Assembly (NCBI GenBank): GCA_000961585.1
Contig: LADN01000032.1
Span: forward strand, 1 to 35,502
DNA: 35,502 nt
From: Peptococcaceae bacterium BRH_c4a
Lineage (GTDB): Bacteria; Bacillota; Desulfotomaculia; Desulfotomaculales; Desulfocucumaceae
Direction: 5' to 3'
Numbering within the stretch: the first letter of the stretch is position 1; the number at the start of each line of letters is the position of its first letter. Of the stretch, positions 1-8,061 are shown in pieces. Below the pieces are notes generated by a model, which ran no database searches, was not told the origin of the DNA, and saw nothing but the letters and a program-made list of their open reading frames with translations. A program made the position numbers and the translations under genes.

Positions 1-65
1 GTATACTGCAGAGACTGCTACCAGCCTTCACGCTACTAAGAAATAAGCGGAATTCAAAAATTGAA

Positions 66-99
66 CCTGCTGCCATGATTTCATGCGGCAGGCTTTTTT
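66..99 (+). terminator. Rho-independent terminator
   Basis: An 8-bp GC-rich stem (CCTGCTGC against GCGGCAGG, with one G-T pair) is followed directly by six T residues at 94-99. It would end transcription arriving from a plus-strand gene left of the window. The repeat element begins just after the T-run, and the right flank of the island shows the same arrangement in mirror image. Confidence 0.75.
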
Positions 100-106
100 A
101 TAGTTA

Positions 107-593
107 AGGAAAGTATATGACGCATTAAAGTATTAAAGCGCTAAAGCCTTGTCGGCCCTAGTTCCTCCGGGGTCACTTGAGGGTCGCTGCATTGTCGCTA
201 ATGGGTAGGTGGAGCGATTTAAGTCCGGCCTGCATAACCTCCTGCTGCAACTGTCTCTAAACTCGGTCGCCAACGGAATGCCGACCATTTTGGAGGTGGG
301 AGGCCAGAGGTTAGAGGTTAGAAAACTTGTAGGAAATGACCTCAGAGCTATTTCTAGCTTAATCCGACTTCCAACTTCCAACATCTAACCTCCAAATTCG
401 TAGGCTCGGTCGTTAAGAGACAGTAGCAGCCTCCGGTACATTCCGCACGGACTTAAATCACTCCCCCTCACTGCATGTCGCTGTGGGGTCGCTTGAGGGT
501 CGCTTTTAAGGCAGGCTGTCACAATTCTGGCTCCTGGCTTCTGGCTCCTGGATTCCGCCGTCTGCAAGACGGCACCGCCGACAAGGCGGTTAT
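107..593. repeat. Left flanking foldback repeat of the island
   Basis: This stretch holds no credible gene; it is made of repeats. Positions 107-130 match 35171-35194 in inverted orientation without a mismatch (24 nt). Positions 485-593 match 34991-35099 in inverted orientation over 109 nt with only a handful of mismatches, including a perfect 46-nt block (485-530 against 35054-35099). The part between, about 150-477, is itself an imperfect inverted repeat: a block near 217-275 containing GATTTAAGTCCG recurs inverted near 398-458, and purine-rich and pyrimidine-rich arms near 292-320 and 370-395 pair around a centre near 340. The tandem word GGGTCGCTTGAGGGTCGCT is typical of a dispersed non-coding repeat family. 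The inner end (550-590) can form two GC-rich hairpins just past the stop of the activator gene and may also act as its 3' end. Confidence 0.85.
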
Positions 594-606
594 TTTATCG
601 TTAATC

Positions 607-2538
607 TTATTTTAGTTTTCGCCACAGGGTGGAGCGGGATATTCCAAGTAAACGGGCTGCCGCCGATTTATTTCCGTTGACCTCCTCAAGGAGACGCTTT
701 ATTTCATTGGATTCCATTCTTTTTATTTTGCTGTTCAACTCAATAACTGGTATTTCGCATAAGCTATTATCTTCCGGAATGTCGGTTTTTTTGCCTTTAA
801 TGCTGTCCCGGAATACAGCACACAGTATTTCCTCTCTGTTCGGCCTGTCTTTAGAAAGCACCGCAAAACGCTCCAGTAAGTTTTCCAGTTCTCTGACATT
901 GCCTGGCCAGTGATAATTCATGGCCAGAAGTTGAAGCTTTTCAATCAGAAAGCCGTCAATTATTGACATGCTTTTTCTAAGAATGCTTTTTGCCAGATTC
1001 GGTATATCCTCTTTGCGCTCCCGGAGGGGAGGTATGTGTAATTCGAGTACGCTTAACCTGTAGTAAAGGTCTTGACGAAAGTTTCCGGCCTTGATTTCAT
1101 TCCAGAGATTCCGGTTGGTGGCGGCAATTATTCTTACGTCAACGGGGATGATTTTCCTTCCTCCCACCCGCATCACCTCTTTTTCCTGCAGTACGCGCAG
1201 CAAACGGGCCTGCAGGGGCGGTGTCAGTTCCCCCACTTCATCCAGAAAAATGGTGCCGGTATGGGCAAGCTCAAAAAGCCCGGGCTTTCCCTCCTTCTGG
1301 GCGCCGGTGAAAGCTCCCTGCTCGTAGCCGAACAGCTCGCTGTCCAGCAGTGTTTCCGGCAGTGCGGCGCAATTGATGGCCACGAACGGCTTTTTGTGCC
1401 TGGAACTGATGTTGTGGATGCTTTGGGCGAAAAGTTCCTTTCCCGTTCCGGTCTCGCCGGTGATCAGGATGGTGGAGTTGGTCTGGCCGAATGATTTTGC
1501 CTCTGAGACGGCCTTTCTAACAGCTGCGCTCTCACCCACAATGTTGGTTAATGTGTAAGTGGCCACCAGCCTTCTCTGGTGCAGCTGCTGCCTGATTTCC
1601 TGCTCATGTTTTTGTATTGTGCCGGCATCCTGAATGACAAACACCACTCCGGTACAGTTATCGTTAACCACGATCGGCATTATATCCAGGAAAATATTGA
1701 TTCGTCCGGTAGATACCAGCTTGTTTATCCGGGCGGTCAGCTGGTTGGGCCTCTGGGGCAAATTAATTGAAGGCAGGATATCCTTGATGGAGTTGTTGAT
1801 TGCCTTTGGGGCGCGGATACCAAGAATTTTTTCGGCGGCATGGTTAAAGGTGGTTATCTGCCAGTTGTCGTCGGTGCAGATAATGCCGCTGTGCACCAGT
1901 TCAATAATGGTTTTGAACCGTTCCGTTTTCTCAGTTTCCCTGCGGATGGCCTGGAGTATCTCGGCCGCATGAACCAGGGCGTTTTCCACGGCCGAACCGG
2001 AATACATAAGTATTCCTTTCATCCCGTATTTTTTGGCGGTATCAACGGCATTGCTGCCCCCAATGACGACTTTTTTCCCCGCTCTCTTTAATCCACTAAA
2101 GATAACATCCGCCTCTTCGTGATTTTTGAAGACAACCTGCCGTATTTTAACATTCAGCAGATTTTTGTATTTTTCAACTTCCTCCATCTCTTTGTAGAAA
2201 TTTACCAGTATCACTTCGTCATTATCGTTATCGAGATATTTCCGCGCCTTTTTCAACGCTTCCATAAGGGCGTAGCCGGAAAACTTGACGGGTATTACGG
2301 GAATATTGTAATTTTCCTGTAAAAAAACTGCGCATCTGTCTGCCGCCACCAGTACGGAATCGGACGTCAGTCCGGGCAGTTCCTTGCTGATAAATTCCGG
2401 GTCGTTAATGTTATTCAGGAATGGATCGTATAATTCGGTTACTATGTCAATGTTATGCAGTAAATCCAGTTTTTTGGATATGCCAAGGGCAAGCCTGTGC
2501 AGGATGGGGTAACCGATCACTATAATCTTTTGGCGCAA
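607..2538 (-). CDS. Sigma-54 enhancer-binding activator, PrpR_N-PAS-AAA+-Fis
   Basis: A 643-residue sigma-54-dependent transcription activator. Domains in order: PrpR_N-like sensor (about 1-195), PAS (about 205-310), AAA+ core (about 330-570) and a Fis-type helix-turn-helix at the extreme C-terminus (NKSAAARLLGISRSTLWRKL). The core has Walker A GETGTGK (361-367), the sigma-54 contact loop GAFTGA (408-413) and Walker B TIFLDEVGEL. PrpR_N domains in related regulators bind small organic-acid effectors; the ligand here is unknown but could be an alkylsuccinate or another pathway acid. The start is TTG with GGGAGG 8 nt upstream. The gene points away from operon 1, whose promoter (2724-2739) is a near-perfect -24/-12 element, and two further such elements lie in the window. 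It is therefore the likely local activator, and the only regulator present. Confidence 0.93.
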   Translation of the reverse strand: MRQKIIVIGYPILHRLALGISKKLDLLHNIDIVTELYDPFLNNINDPEFISKELPGLTSDSVLVAADRCAVFLQENYNIPVIPVKFSGYALMEALKKARKYLDNDNDEVILVNFYKEMEEVEKYKNLLNVKIRQVVFKNHEEADVIFSGLKRAGKKVVIGGSNAVDTAKKYGMKGILMYSGSAVENALVHAAEILQAIRRETEKTERFKTIIELVHSGIICTDDNWQITTFNHAAEKILGIRAPKAINNSIKDILPSINLPQRPNQLTARINKLVSTGRINIFLDIMPIVVNDNCTGVVFVIQDAGTIQKHEQEIRQQLHQRRLVATYTLTNIVGESAAVRKAVSEAKSFGQTNSTILITGETGTGKELFAQSIHNISSRHKKPFVAINCAALPETLLDSELFGYEQGAFTGAQKEGKPGLFELAHTGTIFLDEVGELTPPLQARLLRVLQEKEVMRVGGRKIIPVDVRIIAATNRNLWNEIKAGNFRQDLYYRLSVLELHIPPLRERKEDIPNLAKSILRKSMSIIDGFLIEKLQLLAMNYHWPGNVRELENLLERFAVLSKDRPNREEILCAVFRDSIKGKKTDIPEDNSLCEIPVIELNSKIKRMESNEIKRLLEEVNGNKSAAARLLGISRSTLWRKLK

Positions 2539-2723
2539 TGCTTAAACCTCCCGTCTGTCAGCTTGCGATGGAAATTGCGGCACTTGCCTGAAACTTTTGT
2601 GTATCAACAGCATCTCTTCTTTAGAACAGTGTACCAATTATGAAATACTTATGCAACAGTGAATTTGCTCTGGATAAATAATAAAAAGCATTGTTACTGC
2701 ACTGCATACGGGGTTTTTGTTTA

Positions 2724-2739
2724 TGGCATAAAAATTGCT
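2724..2739 (+). promoter_or_regulatory. Sigma-54 (-24/-12) promoter of operon 1
   Basis: TGGCATAAAAATTGCT matches the consensus TGGCAYRNNNNTTGCW at every defined position, with the GG and GC dinucleotides 12 nt apart. Transcription would start near 2751, just before the metallo-hydrolase gene at 2773. The divergent sigma-54 activator begins 185 bp to the left, which leaves room for upstream activator sites. Confidence 0.85.
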
Positions 2740-2772
2740 CATGAAATTTTAATATATTCTGCATTTTCATAA

Positions 2773-3783
2773 ATGTCTGCTTCTTTCAATATTAACATTT
2801 TCCGGGGGGTGTCGGCAATCAGTCAGTCAATTATTACCAGCTCGTTAAGCAGGCATACGCATATGATTGGTCTGCCCTGCCTGGGGATAAAGAATCTTCT
2901 GTCGCCGTATGTTTTGACGGGTGAAAAGATTGCCATTTTTGAGGCCGGTACCACAAACACTGCGCCATTATTGTTGGAAGGCTTGGACCGGCTGGGTATC
3001 AGGCGGGAGGACATTGATTATTTAATTGTTTCCCATATTCACCTGGATCACGCCGGCGGAGCGGGTTTTCTGGCCGGGGAACTGCCTTCGGCCAAGGTGC
3101 TGGCGCATGAAGCGGGAGCCAGGCACTTGATTGACCCAAGCAGGCTTATAGCCAGTACTAAAAAGGTGTTCGGCGAGAAAAAGGTGATGGACCTGTATGG
3201 AGAGATCATCCCCATTCCGGCTGAAAGGGTAATACCCTTAAAAGACGGGGATCTGGTTGATCTGGGCGGGGGCCGGCGGCTGGAGGCGATTTATACTCCG
3301 GGACATGCGCCGCATCATTTATGCCTTTACGATCCCCTGACGAAAGGTATCTTTTCCGGTGAGGCCTTGGGGGTATGGGTGGAGGACATCGGGGTTTTTT
3401 CGCCCAGCACCCCAATGCCGGATTTCAATCTGGACCAGAGCGTTGCTTCCGTCCTGCGCCTGCTGGAATGCGATGCCGGAGTCGTTTATTTTTCCCACTA
3501 CGGCTGGACGGAAGACGTACAGAACACCCTTTATAAAATAATAGGCCAATTATTGTGCTGGGGGCAGGTTGTCAGGAGTGGCTCAGAGGAGGATGCGGGC
3601 CGCAGGCTGGCCCGCTATGTTCGGGAAAAGGAGTGGGAGCAGTGGGATACCGTGCGTTTGGCACAGGAAAGGGACTGCGGGGAATTGCTTGAGTGGATGG
3701 CTTGGAGAACGGGCGCCGTGCTGGCGCCGGGGATCCTTAATTTTTACCGCCAAAAACAATACGGGAGGGAAGGCGAAAAATAA
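2773..3783 (+). CDS. MBL-fold metallo-hydrolase
   Basis: Metallo-beta-lactamase-fold hydrolase, up to 336 residues. The metal motif HIHLDH is at 88-93, with further ligand candidates His178 (PGHAPHH), Glu197 in FSGEALG where the family usually has Asp, and a late His in YFSHYGW. As first gene of a CoA-pathway operon it might hydrolyse a thioester or lactone, but the substrate cannot be read from the sequence. The start is uncertain. ATG 2773 has no clear ribosome site but lies about 20 nt after the predicted sigma-54 transcription start, while ATG 2863 (MIGLPCLG) coincides with where related proteins begin to resemble it. No signal peptide is convincing. Confidence 0.8.
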   Translation: MSASFNINIFRGVSAISQSIITSSLSRHTHMIGLPCLGIKNLLSPYVLTGEKIAIFEAGTTNTAPLLLEGLDRLGIRREDIDYLIVSHIHLDHAGGAGFLAGELPSAKVLAHEAGARHLIDPSRLIASTKKVFGEKKVMDLYGEIIPIPAERVIPLKDGDLVDLGGGRRLEAIYTPGHAPHHLCLYDPLTKGIFSGEALGVWVEDIGVFSPSTPMPDFNLDQSVASVLRLLECDAGVVYFSHYGWTEDVQNTLYKIIGQLLCWGQVVRSGSEEDAGRRLARYVREKEWEQWDTVRLAQERDCGELLEWMAWRTGAVLAPGILNFYRQKQYGREGEK

Positions 3784-3872
3784 ATACGGGGATTTAGAAA
3801 ATGGGTGCGAAATGGCGTGATAGGTTATTTGGCTGATGTGACCGGTTAATAAAGTTTTACAAGGAGGAAAAG

Positions 3873-5012
3873 ATGAATTTCGAATTGTCAGAAGAACAGA
3901 AAATACTGCAGAGCACGGCGTACAAGTTTGCGCAAAAAGAGTTCGAGCCAATAGCCAAGGAATGTGACCGGGAAGAAAAATACCCCCGGGAGCTGTGGAA
4001 GAAAGCCTGTGATACGGGCCTGGTGGGGGCGTTCATACCGGAAGAATACGGCGGCCCGGGAATGGGGTTTTTGGATGTCGCACTGCTTACAGAGCAGATG
4101 TGCAGGGTGGATCTCGGCCTGTCCCTGGTTGTCACGGCATCCACATTCGGCGCTGAAAACATACTGTTTTTCGGATCCGAAGAACAAAAAAAGAAATACC
4201 TGCCCTTGCTCCCCGCCGGCGAGGCCATCTTTGCCGGCGCTTATACCGAGCCGGACGCAGGCACTGATGTGGCGGGCGTTAAGACCACCGCTGTAAAGGA
4301 TGGAAATGAGTACGTTATCAACGGCAGCAAGATGTTTATCACCAACGGCACCATTTGCGACTATATTGTGGCTTTATGCGTGACCAATCCCGAGGTGGAA
4401 TCCAGGCATAAAAGGCAGAGTCTGATCATAGTGGAGGCCGACAGGAAAGGCATCACCAAAAACAAGATTAAGGGCAAAATGGGGATCAGGGCCAGCGACA
4501 CGGCTGAACTGGTTTTTGAGGATGTGCGGGTTCCCAGGGAGAATCTGATTGGCGCCGAGGGGAAAGGATTTCATTATCTGATGCATTTCTTCGACACCAC
4601 CAGGACCATGGTTGCCGCCCAGGGGGTGGGTCTGGCCCAGGGGGCTCTGGAAAAGACCGTTAAATACGTCCAGGAGAGGAAAACCTTTGGCAAGCCGCTG
4701 GCCGTCAACCAGGGAATCCAGTTTCAGCTGGCGGAAATGGCCACCAGGATTGAGGTGGCCAGGAATGTAACCTATAAGGCCGCCTGGATGGTTGACCAGG
4801 GCAAAATGGATCCCGGCCTCAACGCCATGGCCAAGTATTACTCCGGGGAGTGCGCCGTCTGGGTGGCCGACAAGGCCGTCCAACTGCACGGAGGCTATGG
4901 ATATATAGACGAATACGATGTGCAGCGTTTTTACAGGGACGCCAAGATATTGGAAATCTACGAGGGCGCCAAGGAAGCAGAGAAAATGACCATTGCCAGA
5001 AGGCTTTTTTAA
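3873..5012 (+). CDS. Acyl-CoA dehydrogenase
   Basis: FAD-dependent acyl-CoA dehydrogenase of 379 residues, a full-length member of the short/medium-chain family. It introduces the alpha,beta double bond in acyl-CoA, the first step of beta-oxidation, and passes electrons to an electron-transfer flavoprotein that is not encoded here. Visible hallmarks are the TEPDAGTD segment, the AVQLHGGYGYIDEYDVQRFY segment and the catalytic base Glu364 in IYEGAKE. In toluene degraders the comparable enzyme, BbsG, oxidises benzylsuccinyl-CoA, so this enzyme could act either on the CoA ester of the adduct or on the decarboxylated branched acyl-CoA. The start is ATG after AAGGAGG. It sits directly upstream of the acyl-CoA ligase. 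Confidence 0.95.
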   Translation: MNFELSEEQKILQSTAYKFAQKEFEPIAKECDREEKYPRELWKKACDTGLVGAFIPEEYGGPGMGFLDVALLTEQMCRVDLGLSLVVTASTFGAENILFFGSEEQKKKYLPLLPAGEAIFAGAYTEPDAGTDVAGVKTTAVKDGNEYVINGSKMFITNGTICDYIVALCVTNPEVESRHKRQSLIIVEADRKGITKNKIKGKMGIRASDTAELVFEDVRVPRENLIGAEGKGFHYLMHFFDTTRTMVAAQGVGLAQGALEKTVKYVQERKTFGKPLAVNQGIQFQLAEMATRIEVARNVTYKAAWMVDQGKMDPGLNAMAKYYSGECAVWVADKAVQLHGGYGYIDEYDVQRFYRDAKILEIYEGAKEAEKMTIARRLF

Positions 5013-5058
5013 CGTCATTGCTTACTGGTGACTATTTGTGCGAAAGAAGGCGGAAATA

Positions 5059-6579
5059 ATGGGCATTGGAGATTTTCTGACCAAGCATACTTTTTATACT
5101 CCCGACAAGGTGGCCATGATCATTGATGACAAGGAGCACACCTTCAGGCAACTGAATGAGCGGACCAACCGGGCAGCCAATTTTTTGCTTGAAAAAGGCA
5201 TAAAGAAAGGGGATCGGGTCTCGGCGCTGCTTTTTAACTGCAGCGAGTTTTTGGAGGTTTATTTTGCTGCGGCCAAGATCGGGGCCATATTTGTGCCGCT
5301 GAACTACCGGCTGGCGCCTGGAGAGTTGGAATATCAGTTGAACGACTGCGGTTCCAGGCTGTTGGTGCTGCATGACGACTTTGTGGATGTCGTGGGATTG
5401 ATCCGTTCCCGCGTGCCTGTAGAAAAGGACAAGTTTCTGGTGGTCGGGGAGAATGTCCCCGGCTGGGGATTGAAATATGAGGAGGCTGTCGGCGGGTATT
5501 CCAGCCAGGAGCCCGTTTTGGAGAAGCCGGTGGAGTGGGAAGATCCCCAGGCGATAATGTATACCTCGGGCGTTACCGGCAACCCCAAGGGCGCCCTGCT
5601 GTCCCACCGGAAGACTCTCTTCAATGCTTTAAACAGCGATTTTACCATGCGGCTGGGGCCTGGCGACATCTTTTTGTCACCGCTGCCGCTTTTTCACTCA
5701 GGAGGGCTTTTTATCGTGGCCACGCCTTCCATTTTCAGGGGAGCGGTATTTGTAACCTATAAAAAGTTCGACACCAAGAAACTACTGAAGACCGTGGAGA
5801 AGTACAGGGCGACTATTTTTTTCGCCCTCACCACAATGCTGAATTTTATTGTCAAAAATGAAAACCTGGACGAATATGACCTGAGTTCTTTGAGGCTGTT
5901 CATGGGAGGGGGTGAGAGAACACCGCTGACCATTATGGAGGAATTCGCCAAAAGAGGCTTATACATGCAGACCGGCTTCGGCCAGACCGAGAATTCCATC
6001 CTGCTGTTCCTGCCTGAAAAGGATACCATCAGGAAGAGGGGATCTCTGGGTAAGCCGGTGTTTTTCTGTGATGTGAAAATATTGAAAGATGACGGGCAGG
6101 AGGCGGCGGCGCACGAAGCCGGCGAGATAGTGGTGAAGGGGCCCACGGTGATGACGGGCTACTGGAACAGGCCTGAGGATACCGCCAAAACCATTGTGGA
6201 CGGATGGCTGCATACCGGCGACCTGGGTTATTATGACGAAGAAGGGTATTTTTACTTCATTGACAGGATCAAGGATATGTACCGCAGCGGCGGTGAAAAC
6301 GTATACCCGGCCGAAGTGGAAAAAATATTGGTCACCCACCCGAAGATTCAAAATGTGTCGATTATCGGTATGCCCGATGATAAATGGGGTGAGACCGGGA
6401 AGGCATTGATTATTTCGAATGAAAATGAAACAGTAACCAAAGAAGATGTCTTTGAATTTTTAAAGGATAAAGTGGCTAAATACAAGTTCCCCAGCCAAGT
6501 GCAAATGGTGGAAAAATTTCCCATGACCGAGAGCGGCAAAATCAAAAAGTCCGCCTTAAAAGAGATGTACGGTAAATAA
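5059..6579 (+). CDS. AMP-forming acyl-CoA ligase
   Basis: ANL-superfamily acid-CoA ligase, about 506 residues, activating a carboxylic acid with ATP and CoA via an acyl-adenylate. Motifs are the phosphate loop YTSGVTGNPKGALLSH, the adenylate-binding segment GFGQTENS, the hinge-region motif GWLHTGDLGYYDEEGYFYF followed by DRIKDMYRSGGENVYPAEVE, and the C-terminal catalytic Lys in TESGKIKKSAL. In alkane degraders a ligase of this family (AssK) is thought to activate the alkylsuccinate, and that is the most economical role here. ATG 5059 is chosen because AAGGCGG lies just upstream; GTG 5038 has no ribosome site. A CoA-transferase relic further on (16894) suggests an alternative activation route was lost. 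Confidence 0.93.
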   Translation: MGIGDFLTKHTFYTPDKVAMIIDDKEHTFRQLNERTNRAANFLLEKGIKKGDRVSALLFNCSEFLEVYFAAAKIGAIFVPLNYRLAPGELEYQLNDCGSRLLVLHDDFVDVVGLIRSRVPVEKDKFLVVGENVPGWGLKYEEAVGGYSSQEPVLEKPVEWEDPQAIMYTSGVTGNPKGALLSHRKTLFNALNSDFTMRLGPGDIFLSPLPLFHSGGLFIVATPSIFRGAVFVTYKKFDTKKLLKTVEKYRATIFFALTTMLNFIVKNENLDEYDLSSLRLFMGGGERTPLTIMEEFAKRGLYMQTGFGQTENSILLFLPEKDTIRKRGSLGKPVFFCDVKILKDDGQEAAAHEAGEIVVKGPTVMTGYWNRPEDTAKTIVDGWLHTGDLGYYDEEGYFYFIDRIKDMYRSGGENVYPAEVEKILVTHPKIQNVSIIGMPDDKWGETGKALIISNENETVTKEDVFEFLKDKVAKYKFPSQVQMVEKFPMTESGKIKKSALKEMYGK

Positions 6580-6603
6580 TTAATTGTATTGGGAGTGATG
6601 TTG

Positions 6604-7941
6604 ATGGGCGCCACTAAAGATATTGCCCGGTATGTGGTTCAGACTTCCTATAATGATCTTCCCGGAGAAGTTGTGAAAATGGCCAAGTCTTGCTTTTTTG
6701 ATTGGTTTGGAGTTGCGCTGGGCGGTGTGCGGGAGGATCTGCTGTCCATTCTGCAGAAGCTGGCCGTTGAAATGGGCGGTGAGAGCCAGGCTTCGATTAT
6801 AGGGACCAGCCTGAAGACCAATGTGTTGTGGGCCGCTCTGTTGAACGGAAGCGTATCCCATGTCCTGGACTTTGACGACGCACACGCCGGTTCCTTTGCC
6901 CACCCCACCGTAACCGTGGCGCCCGCTGTATTGGCCTTGGGCGAATATAAGAAGGTGAGCGGCAAAGACCTGATTGCAGCCTTTGTCATGGGGTTTGAAG
7001 TGGAGACCTGGATAGGCATAGCGGCCGGGAGGACGCACTACGACAAGGGCTGGCACGCCACTTCCACCACCGGGCGCTTCGGCGGGGCGGCAGGGGCGGC
7101 CAAACTGCTGGGTTTGGATGAAGGCCAGTTGGTGAACGCCTTGGGCATCGCCGGCACGCAGACCGGCGGGGTGCGTCAGGTATTCGGGACCATGTGCAAG
7201 CCTTTCCACGCCGGCAAAGCGGCCATGGACGGCGTTTTGGCCGCTTACCTGGCCCAAAAGGGCTTCACCAGTTCCGACAGCATAGTGGAGGGAAAATTCG
7301 GCTTTTTGGACATCTTCTCCTCCGAACCGAAGGTGGAGAAATTAACCGAAGGCATCGGCAGGGAATATACCATCGAATCGGTGGGCTTCAAGCCCTACGC
7401 TGCGTGCGCCGGGACGCACACGGTGATTGACGCCATGAAGGACATCCGGAATAAAGAAAAGCTGACGGCGGACGATGTGCAGGAAATAGAGATGGATTTG
7501 GCCAAACTGTCGCTGGACGCATCGGGCATCGTGGAACCCAAAACCGCCCTGGAAGGCAAGTTCAGCGTTTATCACTGCGCTGCTCTGGCCCTTCTGGAAG
7601 GAGAGGCGGGGGAAGACAAGTTCACCGACGAAAAAGTGAATGATCCCGTTATCGTCGGCCTGAGGAAAAAGATCAAGGCCAGGCTCAATCCAGAACACCA
7701 GCTGCTGGATGCAAAGGTTGTGGTGACAACCAGGGACGGCAGGAAAATTGAAAGGTTTGTCAGAATGCCCAAGGGACAGCCTCAGAATAAAATGACGGTT
7801 GAGGAAATGGAAGGAAAGTTCCGGAGCCTGGCATGTCCGGTACTGCCACGGGAGAATATCGACAGGCTGGTTGAAAAAATTTACCGGCTGGAAGATATTA
7901 GCGATGTCGGCGAGATAATTAATCTGTGCATTGTGCGGTAG
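6604..7941 (+). CDS. MmgE/PrpD family protein
   Basis: Protein of about 445 residues of the MmgE/PrpD family, which includes 2-methylcitrate dehydratase and cis-aconitate decarboxylase. The N-terminal pattern YNDLPGEVVKMAKSCFFDWF and the HVLDFDDAHAGSFAHPT motif are characteristic. Many family members have unknown substrates. In this setting it could dehydrate or isomerise a tricarboxylate or alkyl-dicarboxylate, or feed fumarate regeneration from propionyl units. Its company with a PrpR-like activator echoes prp loci, but no methylcitrate synthase or lyase is present. ATG 6604 follows GGGAG at 8 nt; TTG 6589 and ATG 6598 are less well placed. It ends 120 bp before the mutase. Confidence 0.85.
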   Translation: MGATKDIARYVVQTSYNDLPGEVVKMAKSCFFDWFGVALGGVREDLLSILQKLAVEMGGESQASIIGTSLKTNVLWAALLNGSVSHVLDFDDAHAGSFAHPTVTVAPAVLALGEYKKVSGKDLIAAFVMGFEVETWIGIAAGRTHYDKGWHATSTTGRFGGAAGAAKLLGLDEGQLVNALGIAGTQTGGVRQVFGTMCKPFHAGKAAMDGVLAAYLAQKGFTSSDSIVEGKFGFLDIFSSEPKVEKLTEGIGREYTIESVGFKPYAACAGTHTVIDAMKDIRNKEKLTADDVQEIEMDLAKLSLDASGIVEPKTALEGKFSVYHCAALALLEGEAGEDKFTDEKVNDPVIVGLRKKIKARLNPEHQLLDAKVVVTTRDGRKIERFVRMPKGQPQNKMTVEEMEGKFRSLACPVLPRENIDRLVEKIYRLEDISDVGEIINLCIVR

Positions 7942-8061
7942 GCCGGGCCGTGATTAACTGTATACCGGAAATGTGTTGTGTGTTTCAATGGGCGGCGAGT
8001 ATTTTTCTGTCGTCCATTGTGCATAACGAGATGCAGCAATAATAGGTGGAGGTGTTCAATA

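Noticed and set aside
133-567. Two small minus-strand frames in the left flank
   Set aside because: They lie entirely in foldback repeats and lack ribosome sites and domain similarity.
7978-8061. Upstream extension of the mutase frame to 7978
   Set aside because: The extension has no family similarity, while ATG 8062 has an ideal ribosome site and matches the usual N-terminus.
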